Program-made: the position numbers and the translations under genes
NCBI RefSeq assembly: GCF_964204645.1
Contig: NC_134036.1
Coordinates: forward strand, 9,348,704-9,412,703
DNA from: Tubulanus polymorphus
Taxonomy: Eukaryota; Nemertea; Palaeonemertea; Tubulaniformes; Tubulanidae
DNA length: 64,000 bases
Reading direction: 5' to 3'
Shown: in pieces, positions 1-11,491 of the stretch
Layout of the letters: the number at the start of each line of letters is the position of its first letter
Numbering within the stretch: position 1 is the first letter of the stretch
Notes under the pieces: generated by a model
Told to the model about the DNA's origin: nothing
What the model saw: the letters and a program-made list of their open reading frames with translations, nothing else
Database searches by the model: none

Positions 1-429
1 GCCCATTCAAGAATATTCAATATATTCTAGTTTTAAAATTGTATATAGTTTCAGTTGTAATGTCAAAGGTGATCTGATATCGTGCAAAATGTCATGGCAA
101 TATGGTGTGCCGCAGAACCTGGAAAAGGCACAAGAGAAAATTTGAAGATGTTCTAACTAACGAAAGTACAAAAGAATTAAAGGCAAGTCCTAATGGCTGG
201 GACTCAAATAATAAGGAAATTTAGCAAAACCGTTTACTACCTCATTAATGACCTTGAAATAAATTTACTTACCAACTCGCCCAGAATTATCCTTTTTATC
301 TGGCTAAATGTTATGTATATTAAGTTATAAGTTATTGCTTTATAAATCATGCTTATTTACATAGATTAGCGTGTTATGTGGTATCAGTGAAAATACAGTT
401 GAAGGTGCAGGAAATCATGCCGAATAAGA

Positions 430-625
430 CGGTGGAAATAACAATAGAAGATTTGAAGATGATGGAGGGGATGGTGATGGAGATGATCATAGAGAGGATG
501 AAGATGGAGCGAATGGTGAGATGGAGCGATTGGAGATGGAGCAGATGGGGGAGATGGACGGGATGATGATGGTGATGATAATGGTGATTATGACGGAGGG
601 GAAGATGATGATGATGATGTAGGTA
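430..625 (+). repeat. GA/GATG-rich purine low-complexity tract
   Basis: This tract is a run of GATGG, GGAGAT and GATGAT words. In one frame it would encode an Asp/Glu/Gly-rich segment, in another a Met/Glu/Arg-rich one. It lies just upstream of the transposase-like exon starting near 751 and could be an acidic leader of that gene or just simple-sequence DNA. No reading frame is clearly favoured, so I do not call it coding. Confidence 0.5.
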
Positions 626-750
626 ACTATGGTGACCACGAGATATTTCAACAACCTATTTATAAGGGTTCCGATATCAATCTAATACAGTATATTGGAA
701 TTGTTACATCACTTTATGCGAGAGCAACCACCGGTATATCGAAAACAGAA

Positions 751-3063
751 ATGACAAGAACACTGAATATGATACACCACATTTTACCCCAACCGAATAT
801 AACACCACGCTCTGTAAAACAGCTAGAGACGTTAGAAAAATATATATTCGGGAATATGCGTAACGAAAAAGTGTGTACGAATGGTTGTATGATGTTTTGG
901 AGGAACAATCGCCATCTCGAACGATGTGACAAATGTGGGTCTGCTGAGACTGCTATATTCACGTGGATGCCACTAATCCCATATCTGAAAGGTAAACCAT
1001 CTAAGATACATGATCTCTGCATAATGGTTAATTATTTGATTTCATCTAGGTATGAATAAAACTAGATTCTGTTTAGAAGTGTTAAAATACATCTCTTTGA
1101 TCTCTCTCTAGGACAATATGAACACTTCAACATGGTGCGCAGGGTCATTGAATATTGGAGACCAAATGATGGTGAAAGGTAGGTAGCTACTATTCTACAT
1201 AATGGGGTTGTGATGACGTCATCATCAGAACGATTGCAATAGCTTACTAAAATATATCTACACATTTTTATAGAATATTCAACCTACATTAAACGGAAAC
1301 ATGGCAACGTCTCTTTTCTGAAGATGGACTGTTTCCAGGAGATAGGCGATGCCTAGGATTGGCCCTAACGATGGACGGCACTAACAAATTCAGACACAAG
1401 AAATATATAGTGTGGCCGATGATGATCAACTTTTTAAATCTAAGGTACATGTAGTGAAATTGATGTCTCCGACATACGACATATCATGAAATTAATTGAT
1501 AGAAGTCTGAGGAATAATAACAACTGGTTTTATCAATTTAAGACCATCAGAAGGGAAGGCATATGAAAATACGTTCATACATGGATTAATGAAAATGAAC
1601 AAACGACAAAGCGTAAACGGCTTTTTAGAGCCATTAATTACTGAACTCAATGAATTATTGCAAGGCGCAACAAACGAAAGACGGAAGTCGTTATCTTGAA
1701 CACTTCGAATTAAAGGTAATTCATATCAGAATACCCCAGTCAAAATTATTTGTTCTCGACTCGAAAAATATGTACTCTAAAAATAAATGTAGTGCATTCA
1801 CCATAAGTACATTTTATCAATCAGGGCAAGTTGATAATAGTCGGGGGTGATAACGAGAGTCACTGTTTGACATTAATGCATCAGACGGCAGCTGGCTTTG
1901 ATGGGTGCATAAAATGCTGCCATCATGGTAACCCACAACTATTGAATAGAATGATCTACCATCAGAATCGGAGGCAAGAAAAAATTCTACATTTGAATAC
2001 CAATTGTATGTTAAGATATATTCTTAGAAACATTGCTTCTGATTTTTGTATCAGATACTTACCAGTTAATCATGTGCAGCGAATTGAAGTAGATGCACCA
2101 TTAATCAGCGATGATGGAAATTCAACAACTAGAAATATCGAGGTGCGACATCCACCTGATGAAAAACCCATGGCATTATGCTGAGAAGTGCAAACAGAGT
2201 TAATAACGGTACATCAATAAAGAATTACCATCGACTAAAGAAAATTTATAAAATGCGTTATAATATGTTCATTTGAAATCTAAGGAACAGTTACGCTGGA
2301 ACTCGGCTTCAAAGGGCGGTCGATTCTGTTCGATTTAGATGGAACAAATGTCAATGATATCATTGCATTGGATCCTATGCATACCATTAGTGGTATGATA
2401 AAGAAATTTATCGAAGAATTCAATGGAAACGAAGTGAGAGATGGTGTAAGAGTAAGTCAGTACGAAGAAATTCTATTGCGAAATGAACAATTTTGGGTTT
2501 GTAGCACTATTACATTTTCTACAATAAATTTTCATTAACTAATTTCAGCTAATTTTAATAATTAGGGATCATTCATTTATTGCATAAAATTTTACTTTTT
2601 CAAACCCCTCCCCTTGTACACAAAATAAGCCATTTTTTCAATATACATTAAGCATTACAGTACGCATTTACAGTTACCCCTCCCCTAGTGCGTACGTAAA
2701 ATAAATAAATTAAAATAAAAAAAATTATCCCTTATTATAATAATTTATTTGTTTATATAGCGCTATACTGTAAGATAATCATGGCACTTGAGTCTTAAGC
2801 TTATTTCATTAATTCTTTTTCAGCTCATTGATGAAAATCTGCCACCAGCTGAATGGAACCTATCAGCCCAAGAAAAAGAACTTATCAAAGAGAGATGGGC
2901 ATGCATTAAGGCACCTTTAGGATGTTCATTCAGAACAGAGGGAAATCCATTCGATCCTAGTAGCAACATGAAATCGTACGACTTCATTGAAGCACTTAAT
3001 TGGGACTTAATTACCAGCTTTCGAAAGCACTGTGTGAGTTCGAAAGCCTACCTTAAAGGATGA
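751..3063 (+). pseudogene. CACTA/EnSpm Tnp2-like transposase, multi-exon, decayed
   Basis: Fragments read in order as a Tnp2-type transposase. Residues 751-1049 give a Cys ribbon (CTNGC then RCDKCGS). 1112-1178 is a short spliced exon. 1274-1444 gives GLALTMDGTNKF and VWPMMINF, the usual DG-N-F/WP block. About 1520-1690 gives NGFLEPLITELNELL. 1831-2208 gives VGGDNESH and a CIKCCHHG knuckle. 2285-2451 gives ALDPMHTISGM. 2824-3063 gives a C-terminal piece ending in TGA. Exon ends fit GT/AG (donors at 1050, 1179, 1445, 2452; acceptors before 1112, 1274, 2285, 2824). Breaks: the 1049/1112 junction is out of frame with the best frame of exon 2; TAA at 1290-1292 is in frame with the DG block; the frame is lost near 1694. 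I infer a dead or dying DDE-type element. The order of motifs is seen; the family name is from memory. Confidence 0.6.
2565..2750. repeat. Dispersed repeat with C-rich core and GCGTACGTA end
   Basis: This intronic stretch of the transposase-like gene contains AGGGATCATTCATTTATTGC, CCCCTCCCC blocks and GTGCGTACGTA, ending with a TTATCCCTTATT motif. A similar vocabulary (GTACGTACGC, CCCTCCCCC, a GGTCCCTTATG end) recurs inverted at about 20345-20760, so this is probably a short non-autonomous element. Its exact borders and class are not resolved. Confidence 0.35.
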
Positions 3064-5870
3064 TTTCAACTCAGTTACAATGTCATATTACTATTACTAC
3101 GTCTTCACAGCATGGCAATAATAATGTTGTTATAGCAATATTGATAATACAACCAGTTTGAATTTCATGACTGCAATTGACGACTTTTCCCATGAAGGCA
3201 TTAATACTTTTTGAACTGATAGGATTTCACAACTCTAATTGATGAACACCTGCTGATTTCTGCGGCAAAGCGGAGAGAGGAGTCTTTGCCTTCTGATTGG
3301 CTTTTTAAAACGAATATTTTTGCATTCAGATTTTCGCGAAATAGCTCATAAAATTTCAACGCGGACTTTTCTCAAAATTCAGCTCCATAGGGTTTGGAGA
3401 ATGGATAATGGTCTAATGAATGATTTGTATGAATATATGCTCAGTAGCACAGACAATGGGCCTTAGCTCTGGAATTATCAGCATCGCATCGACATCAGGC
3501 AATCCAAAACGGACGCGTACGAAAAAAAAACTGTGTCTGGTCTGAGCAGAGCGTAAACATAATATGCCCGGTATTTCCGCTTGAAACATACGCCAGACGA
3601 TACAAATGCGAACGAATGAGGGACATGAAAAACGCAGTGTCGGGACATCAGAGGCGTTCAATTTGCTCGAAACTCGTCACGAGTTTGGATATTCACCTGA
3701 CTCGACTAGGCTAGGGGCGCACGCTAGTAGCCCAGCAGTAGATGTTTAATTAAGTTTATAAAAGAAAACAGTATGGAATGGCTTCTTGCATAATGTTCTT
3801 TACTTGGCAAAATATAAACGTCAACAGAAGAGGAGATCGACATCCCAGGAATGAAGGAGAGTTTGGGCAAATATTTCACTTAGCTCAATCACCAATCTAC
3901 CAAAAGTTTGCATACACGTGTGTAGGGTTTTTAGGGGGAGGTTCAAGAGAGGACATGACCTCAAAAGGCACAGAACTAAGAGGCAGTGTGCAAGTACCCC
4001 ACTTGCACATCGTAAGTTTGTATCAGTTTGAACATAATTAGTATCAGGCTTATAGTTGTTTCCAACGAAAGAAACATTAAAAAGGACAAGACAAGGGACA
4101 GAATTATTTTTTGCGAAATATGCAGGATGGCTCTCATGGGAATTAATCGCTAGGGTTATCCAAGCAGGGGCAACAGTGACAACCGATCATACCGATAACT
4201 AAGCATAGGCACATAACGAACAAACATGAGTGCTGATAATAATGCTTATGAAGATAGAACAGGTCATACGGCGGGATTGGGCTCACTCCAACCAGGGAAA
4301 TACACGCTTTTTCGTGCAGGAAATAACATTGCCGTCGGTCTGCAGGACGCGAGTCACTGCTGCGTGGGCGACCATTCGTTACGCAGATGTTTTACTTAAC
4401 ACTTCTGCGTGGAACAGCAACTTCGCTCGAAATCATTCGTAGTGATTCTACGAGCTGAAATGTTGTCGATGATTGCGCGAACAAACGAGGAAACTGGAGT
4501 TATCGGACCCAACTCGGCGTAATGTTAGGAATTCATGCAATAATTTCAGGGTTAAAGTGGTAAAGGGAAGTTATTATTAACGGCGGATTCTATGAGCAGG
4601 TGCGAGTCAAATAATTTTCATTAGTATTATGATAGAAATTCCAAAAAATTTCATTACAGTACCTCTAAAGTTTTATATTTCGTACGTTCGATAATATTCT
4701 TTCTCTAAATTTCCCGCCGGGTATAGTACATCAATGCAGTGGCTTATCGGATCATTCTTAGCGCCTTCTTAGAGTCCGCCACGGCGCCACGGATACTGAT
4801 ACTAACATGGAAGATCGTCTTCGCAGTGTTATCTGATGCGTCGATCCCACCAAAGCAACAATCGCAACAGGCACGAACTACAGGGCGACCTAATCACCGT
4901 TTATAATGAAATTGCCAATATCGGTTCTCGTACCCCCCCAGTTGTACCTCGTGCCTCGTATCCAAAAACTCAGAAAAAAACTGAAAGAATTAAGAAGTGC
5001 TGCCCGGAAGGTATACGTGAACAATCGTCGATGCGGCAAGAATAATCGGAAGGACCAAAAGGAAGTGCAAGGAGATATGATTAAAGGAACATTGCAATCA
5101 GTGTGTAAGGCGAGATGACTGAGGAGGGTCCAGTACAATCCGTCTTTAGGGGGAGATGACTGAGGGTACAGTACAATCAGTCTGTAGGGGAGATGACTGA
5201 GGGAACAGTAAAAACAATTTGATGATTGATAATAGTAAGGTAGATAGAAATACACGGAGCAATCAGTGCCAAATCTGTGTAAAGCGTTCTTGAAAATGAG
5301 TGATCTGACTGTCCATTGCAGAAGCCATAGTAATGAACGGTTATACACCTGTATAATATATCAATTGATATTAACATCCTCATTTTACACATAAGTCATA
5401 TTGTACATCCCATCTATCTTGTATAGTGGTTAGTATAATATGTATTAGTTAGTAGAACTCGTTGCTGTTCGGAAAAATGCCGTTGAAGTTGAAGAATACA
5501 GAAACAAACAAAGAAAGGTGAAAGAATCACGCTGTTACTTCATGATACTCCCGACTACTTTCTATAAAAAGGAAAACGGAAGTATGGAGAGACATTGTTG
5601 TTTTGCTTTATCCCGTATTGTAATCAAATTTATTTAGTATTACAGTTATAGAATGATTTTAAGAAAGATAATGGATCATAATGAAGTTCCGACTCAAAAG
5701 TATTTATAATAATTCAAAAAGAAATAATCATTGGTACCGTAATTTGAGACAAATACTAAAGTTTCGAAAATATATTTAGTTTGAATATCCTTGATGTTAA
5801 TTGAGAACAAATTCTCTATAATCGCTAAAGTTTTAAGAAAATTAATTTGTGTTAAATGATAATACTAGCT
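3064..5870. other. Gene-free stretch with a small tandem repeat
   Basis: I see no supported gene here. Open frames around 3778-4041 and 4836-5118 show neither recognisable motifs nor paired splice sites. The only structure is a degenerate three-copy tandem repeat at about 5108-5215, with units containing GGGGAGATGACTGAGGG and ACAGTACAATC. Confidence 0.5.
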
Positions 5871-5949
5871 CTCTAAAGTTTATCTTGTTGTATACGTCTG
5901 TTGGTAACTCGAGAATAGCTGTTCTCTCAACGATGATAAGCAAGGAGTG

Positions 5950-6400
5950 AGTAAATCATTTCACGTCATGACAGGAGGGTTGGAAGGAAAAAGTTAGTTC
6001 AGCAAATCAGTTTTGAAAATAATTTTAGATCAGCGAATCGTTAAGGCTAAATTCTATATGACCAAAACAGTCATGACAGTTAGGTTGCTGTGGGAGAGTC
6101 GGTATTTTAAGAATGCCGAATCTTTCTATAAAAGGGACCCACATCTTGAGAGGGCAGACACTCAAGAGACACTCAAGAGACACTCAAGAGACACTCGATA
6201 GAGATTCGATAGTTACTTGTTAAAAGCTTGTTTGGGACATGATTCAGGACGGGTTACCCGCAGGAGAGTGCAATAGGAATTTAGAGCTAGGATTTGGATT
6301 GTATTAAACTGGAGAGCTGTGTTTAAATATTAAGTTAAATAAATTCATCTTGTATTGTTTTATCCATTCAAAATTCCCGGTATTCTAGTTTTACTTGGGT
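5950..6400 (+). mobile_element. Possible solo-LTR-like promoter/poly(A) cassette
   Basis: A strong TATA box (TATAAAAG, 6127-6134) is followed 23 bp on by four copies of an 11-bp unit GACACTCAAGA (6157-6199) and, about 200 bp on, by a poly(A) signal AATAAA (6338-6343). Promoter plus close poly(A) signal with no gene between is the layout of an LTR. I could not define TG/CA ends or a target duplication, so the borders are approximate. The word CACGTCATGACA at 5961-5972 recurs at the end of the LTR-like block at 63.84 kb. Confidence 0.3.
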
Positions 6401-6666
6401 TTGTGCGCGGACACGTTCTCTCGCCAGGGACCGATTATTGCTTATATTATTATACGACTAAGGAGAGGATTGTGACCAGCGTATCAATACTATGAAACTG
6501 TGTTACAATATTCCGTTATTCGATTACATACGATTTTTCCAGAATTCTGGAAAAGCAAGGCAGTACAGATATCGGTCTGTTATTATCAGAAGAGTCATTA
6601 TTGCCTGCTTTGTAAAGTGGACGTACCCGCACAAACTTCAGTTCACTAGATGATATACACTGTTAA

Positions 6667-6871
6667 AATATTGGCAGCAAAGTTGACAATTACAATGTTG
6701 TAAAATGTGCTAAAATACAATCGCAACAATCAATTTACAATACAATTAATGTTGCGAAAGTACAACAAAAAAATTGACTTTTACAAGCAAAACTGTCATA
6801 TTCTTATACAAATTTAAACTGTAATTAGCACATTCTACAACATTGTAATTGTCAACTTTGCTGCCAATATT
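6667..6871. repeat. Inverted repeat/MITE-like hairpin
   Basis: The left arm starts AATATTGGCAGCAAAGTTGA at 6667 and runs to about 6712. The right arm (about 6825-6871) is its near-perfect reverse complement, ending TTTGCTGCCAATATT. The arms are about 46 bp with an AT-rich spacer of about 110 bp. No open frame is present; a short non-autonomous inverted-repeat element is the simplest reading. Confidence 0.7.
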
Positions 6872-7233
6872 TCTTTGTAAAAATACAATAAATGTTTTTA
6901 AAGATTATGGGAATAATTTTGCAATACAAGTGATAGAAGATTTGACTATGAAGACTTGGAAGATTTCTATAATTGTTACAGATTATTTCCATAATTTCAA
7001 AAAACAACAATTTTGTTGAAGTGTAACTCCCAAGTGCTAGAAAAATGGACCACAGAATACACAAAACCATATCTATCTTATACCAAGTTACTTATTAGTG
7101 TGATTGAAATGAACAAAATAAATTCAATATACATATACATGTATACATTAAAATGCTTTCAATAATGTTTGAAAACAACACAATTTTTAAAAACTTTCAA
7201 CAAAAGTAGTCTACAATCAAACTACAAAATTGT

Positions 7234-7616
7234 TCATGTTATTTAAATGTTTCAGCGTAAGCCTTATGGTCCCAGAACCAGTCACACACTGACTAATCAA
7301 ACTATCATAACCATACCTGATGGCTCTTGTATTACTAAATAATGCTTTTAAACAACACAATGTTCTGGAAATTAATAGCCTCGAAATTTTTGAAAATTTT
7401 CAGCAAATGTAGTCTTTTAACAAAATTAGTCTAAAATTAAACTACGAAATAAAACCATGTCCTAGTACTTTAGATTCCTACACTAAATGTAACATAATTG
7501 TACATGTTATTTAAATGTTTCAGCATAAGCCTTATGGTCCCAGAATCAGTCACACACTGACTAATCAAACTATCATAACCATACCTGATGGCTCTTTATT
7601 ACTAAATAACAACACA
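7234..7616. repeat. Direct duplication of ~115-130 bp
   Basis: The segments 7234-7366 and 7502-7616 are near-identical, both containing GCCTTATGGTCCCAGAA and CATACCTGATGGCTCTT. They differ by scattered substitutions and a small indel and lie 268 bp apart. The open frame at 7515-7793 spans the second copy and resembles no known protein, so it is probably accidental. Confidence 0.7.
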
Positions 7617-7945
7617 ATTGCACTGAAAATGAATAGCCTCCAAACTTTTGAAAACTTGCAACAATTGAGTCTTACAAAAACTTTTTTGAAAACTTTTAAC
7701 AAAATAAACTGTACAATTGCACTGCAGTCCCCACATGAAAAAGTATTTAACTTGAACTTTAGGTGTCCCAGGTTAAAGAGAAATGAATTATGATACCTTC
7801 AATCTGGAATGAATGAGTCTAGAAAGAATTATTATTAATGAAACCGGGGATAGTGAAATGTTAGGATACGTTTTTGTGGGACAGGCTGAATGAAACAAAA
7901 CAATGTCCCGTCTAGAGTCCTACAGTAACATCGTGGTACGTGAAT

Positions 7946-10900
7946 TTAAATATTCCAATCTGACTCCCTCTCTTTCAACGAGTTGACAAATTTCATTATC
8001 TTCGGATTGACACTCCGTTTCTTCGACTTTTCTGGATTTATGTTCAAGATGCACCTAAAATAAAATTGGACAGCAAGACGAGTAGTTGAGTAGTGAAGAT
8101 CACAGTCCTAAGAAGCAACAGAGTATTAGGAACATGGTTTCTTTTTCCCGATTTCTGGGATCTAACACTGTCATCACTAGGACTAACCTGATGATTTTGA
8201 TTGACAAGACCGTATGTGAAAGACTGCCACCTAGAAGTTTTGGGCACTGCATCTAACCTAACGGGCCAAATGATACAACAAGACACCCAGGGCACTCTGG
8301 CCAGCCTGTCTTTTTTCGTGGATGCAATGGATATGTGGTTTCTATGACTATTTATTACATTATTGTAGGCTTACCTCTGAAGAAATTCCAGGGTGGTTTT
8401 TGTATCTTGACTATACTCGATGTTTAAAACGTAGTGAAGAGCGAACCAACATTCCACGGCTTCGTTCCAGCTTTTCACTTCGATTCTCATTAAGCAATCA
8501 ACAGCTATGAGACAAAAATCTGTGTGAAAGAAATCCTCACCTACAAAGAATTTCAAAACATGTTAGCAGGAGGAATACATTAAAGACAGCAATTGAATCG
8601 CTGCTTTTAGCCACCTTAAACAATGTCTTATTAGGGACAAGCCGATTACCCGTCCAATGGACGGCTTTCTCGCAGCATGGGGCATTGGTCGTGAGCAGTG
8701 ATTTTTATCTGACATAAATAGTCTTATTTATCCTGAATACAAATATGTCAATACAGTCAACCCCCAATATACTGCGCCCATGAACGACTGCAGAACGACT
8801 TTGGGTGTATAGAGAGTATGGTGGTATATCGGGGGTGTTTTACTATGTATTTGTATAGAGATGTACTTTCAGAAAAATCCTGGTGGTAGGTGGGGTGGCG
8901 GTATATTGGGGGTTGACTGTAGGCTGATGAGTAATCATCAATCAATAGTTCCAACTTTGGCAAAAGGGTGGCGTGAGTGTGAGAAAGAATTAGAGTTATT
9001 CTAATTGACACAACTATTGAAATTTTGCTCCCTAACTTACCAATCACACAAATAAATGGATACATGGATATACACCGTCTTTCTCAGCAGCGGTCTTGTT
9101 CTGAAAAAAGAAAAAAAAATCAATCATATGTCTCTTAACTGCCCGTGGTTAGTGCCAGAAAGACTTTCAGCATAAACGACGTTTGATAAACCTTTGATAC
9201 CCCTTTTCAAGATAATGAACATCAAGGGCAATCCATAAACAAATGATGGTAAAAAATGTCCCGTAGTCATTATAATGGGGGTATAATGTACAAGCCTATA
9301 TTTAAAACTATAATAGAGTACTGTCTGTCACGTGAACTTCATTCATTCATGTAGTCTCAGTCACAACTTGTATGGACTAAACCATTATTGAAAATAGGGT
9401 AAACAGGAATGTCATTGACCTACTGTCTGGGTGATTACACTATGCTTTGTAGGGAAGGTACGTACGTATGGCCTATGTGTTGTTACTACTTCTCTACAAC
9501 ATCAGCGATCATTACATTGAAATAAACTCAAATGAGAACACTAAAACGTCTTTAGAGAACAAATTATCAATTTCATTTCACAATTCCTCGGAGGAATTTT
9601 TCAGATCTGGGGAAAATAGGACCACTTTTAGCTGGGGAAAAATGTCAGTTTAACGATAAAAAGACAGCCACGCGGAAACCCTGATAAAGAACATACAGAT
9701 AGTTAGACGTTAATAAAGTAAGCATCCCTATATATCGCGTAAAAGCATACACGGAAGCGGTCTGAAATTGACATTCTTGGAAGTACATCACACTGAGTAA
9801 AGTATGCAGTCAAAAATGTTTATTAACTTACCTCATAGACTTTGAACGCATTTTCGCTTTTTTCACCAAACACAGCCATAAGTAGGGGAATAACACCGTG
9901 CACTTGTGGTTCGACACATTTCATTTCATTGCACTGTTTTTCGATCACGGCAATCCAATCCTCCATTGCAGTGGATTTATTAGCGATTGACTTAACAAAC
10001 GTCCAAATGCGATTAGCTTTGTTCCTGGCATAGAGCGCCTCATTAAATAAGTCCCTCGAATTGACCTGCATGAGCGTATCAAAATGGTCCATTAAAACTT
10101 CATAACGGAAAAGAAATGGGCATTCATCTACAACTGGCACAACCCCGCCCTGATTACGGTTGATACATTTCCTTTGCGATGCGTACGTAGCATTCATAGT
10201 CTGCCTAATCGTTTGAAGATCAAATGTATCACCTTTTGAATACAGTTCCTTCAAAAAAGTTTGTTTATCAGCTTGCGATTCCGCGGTCTCGCTCTCTAGT
10301 AAACTGCATTCCCAGTTCACACAGCCATACTTATCAGTAGTATTTTTCTTCGATTTTCTGTTGCCAGCGTTTTCATCCACACTAGCCCCGGACCTATTGC
10401 AATTGACTATTCGCCAATGAATAGCCTTTAAAAGAGATTGAGACCCATCTCCCAATGGTCTCCCCTGTAAATCCGTATCTTTTAAACACGGATACCGGCG
10501 TGTTACAGCTAACGCGATTCTCCTTAACGAAGGAAAGCCATTGTCGATTTTTTTGTCCATGATTTCGCTCGCGATTATGTTTTTAACAACTTGAATTGAG
10601 ACGGATTTAATGTTTGATTACTTTCCAACGATTTACTAATATCTGACGGGAATTTCGGAATCGGCATCCGAAATTCAAATTCTGGCTCAGAATCCATTGA
10701 CTCAGTGGACGCCAGCGAAAGTGGTATGGTGGATGATGGTGATAACGGCATAGCTGATCCTGGTGAAAGTAGTAACGTGGATGCTGGCGACAGCGGTACA
10801 GTCGAAACTGGTGAAGAGGGACACGCAGCAACCAGCTGTGTTTCTGCAAAGATAAAAAATTTATCAGTGTTCTTACACTTCAGGGCAACTGACAAGATAA

Positions 10901-11318
10901 TATTGTCTTCACATATAAGATATACATCGTGGTAGCTTTATGCTCCTGACTGAGCTATACAGTGTAAGGAGGTCTATTTTTTAATCCCTATTTTCAAAAT
11001 CTAAGCTAGCAAATTAACTTAAGCACACATCAGGAATACACTCGTAATACCCTGAAAATTATGTCAAATGGTCCAGAGACCTTCTTTGTACATCCTTAAC
11101 AGAATGACTTACCTCTTGGTTTAAGAGAATCTAATAACTTTCTGCGTTTGATCACATGTAAACAGCTTATATCCTCTTCCATCAAATATTTCAAATCATC
11201 AACATGTTCAACCCCCATGTCAAAAAGGGATTTTATAAATCCATCATCAACAGTCCCACAAACTTCCTCTATATACGTCCTGATACTTCTATTGTCCATT
11301 GCTGAACCACCTAGCTGC
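7946..11318 (-). pseudogene. SAM-domain + SAMD3-like C-terminal protein, five exons, two frame breaks
   Basis: Minus-strand exons, each with GT/AG ends: 11318-11113 (ATG at 11299), 10843-9832, 9100-9041, 8540-8375, 8054-7946 (TAA at 7948-7946). Exon 1 encodes a SAM-like helical domain (IEEVCGTVDDGFI, then DISCLHVIKRRKLLDSLK). Exon 2 has a Pro/Ser/Thr repeat region, then a block resembling the C-terminal part of the SAMD3-like family (RYPCLKD, later FLFRYEVLMDHF). Later exons give YPFICVIG, CWFALHYVLNIEY and TLEFLQR, also typical of that family. Two breaks: in exon 2 the frame switches at an A-run (10580-10584), one base short; in exon 3 (60 nt) the frame needed for the next exon is off by one and meets TGA. 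Exon phases agree everywhere else. It could be a recent pseudogene, or a real gene with two assembly indels. It lies just downstream of a transposase on the same strand. Confidence 0.6.
8754..8919. mobile_element. pogo/Tigger-like MITE with TA target duplication
   Basis: The terminal inverted repeats begin CAGTCAACCCCCAATATAC at 8754 and end GTATATTGGGGGTTGACTG at 8919. TA flanks both sides (8752-8753 and 8920-8921), the expected target duplication of Tc1/mariner-pogo elements. At 166 bp it has no coding capacity. It lies in the last-but-two intron of the SAMD3-like gene. Confidence 0.85.
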
Positions 11319-11491
11319 CTGTTATCAAAATATAAAAAAATCTCATTAATCAATTGTATTCCATTTTAAGCATTATTGTTTGGGCTCATATTATCTAGAG
11401 GGGCCTAAATTTAGAATTCTGAAGTACCAGTTAAGTAAAATATTACAAATTAGACCAAGCTTATCTATCATCTTTGAAAAAGCCTACCTAT

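Noticed and set aside
378-566. Open frame of 62 codons in the GATG-rich tract
   Set aside because: Composition is simple repeat; Met/Glu/Arg bias follows from the purine words and no start context or neighbour supports it.
3778-4041. Open frame of 87 codons
   Set aside because: No recognisable motif, no splice context, and no relative elsewhere in the window.
4890-5348. Minus-strand open frame of 152 codons
   Set aside because: It is long by chance over a degenerate tandem repeat; its Phe/Tyr/Leu/Ser-rich translation lacks domain features.
8757-9065. Minus-strand frame of 102 codons
   Set aside because: Only its first part (YPFICVIG) is exon 3 of the SAMD3-like gene; the rest is intron and a pogo-like MITE.
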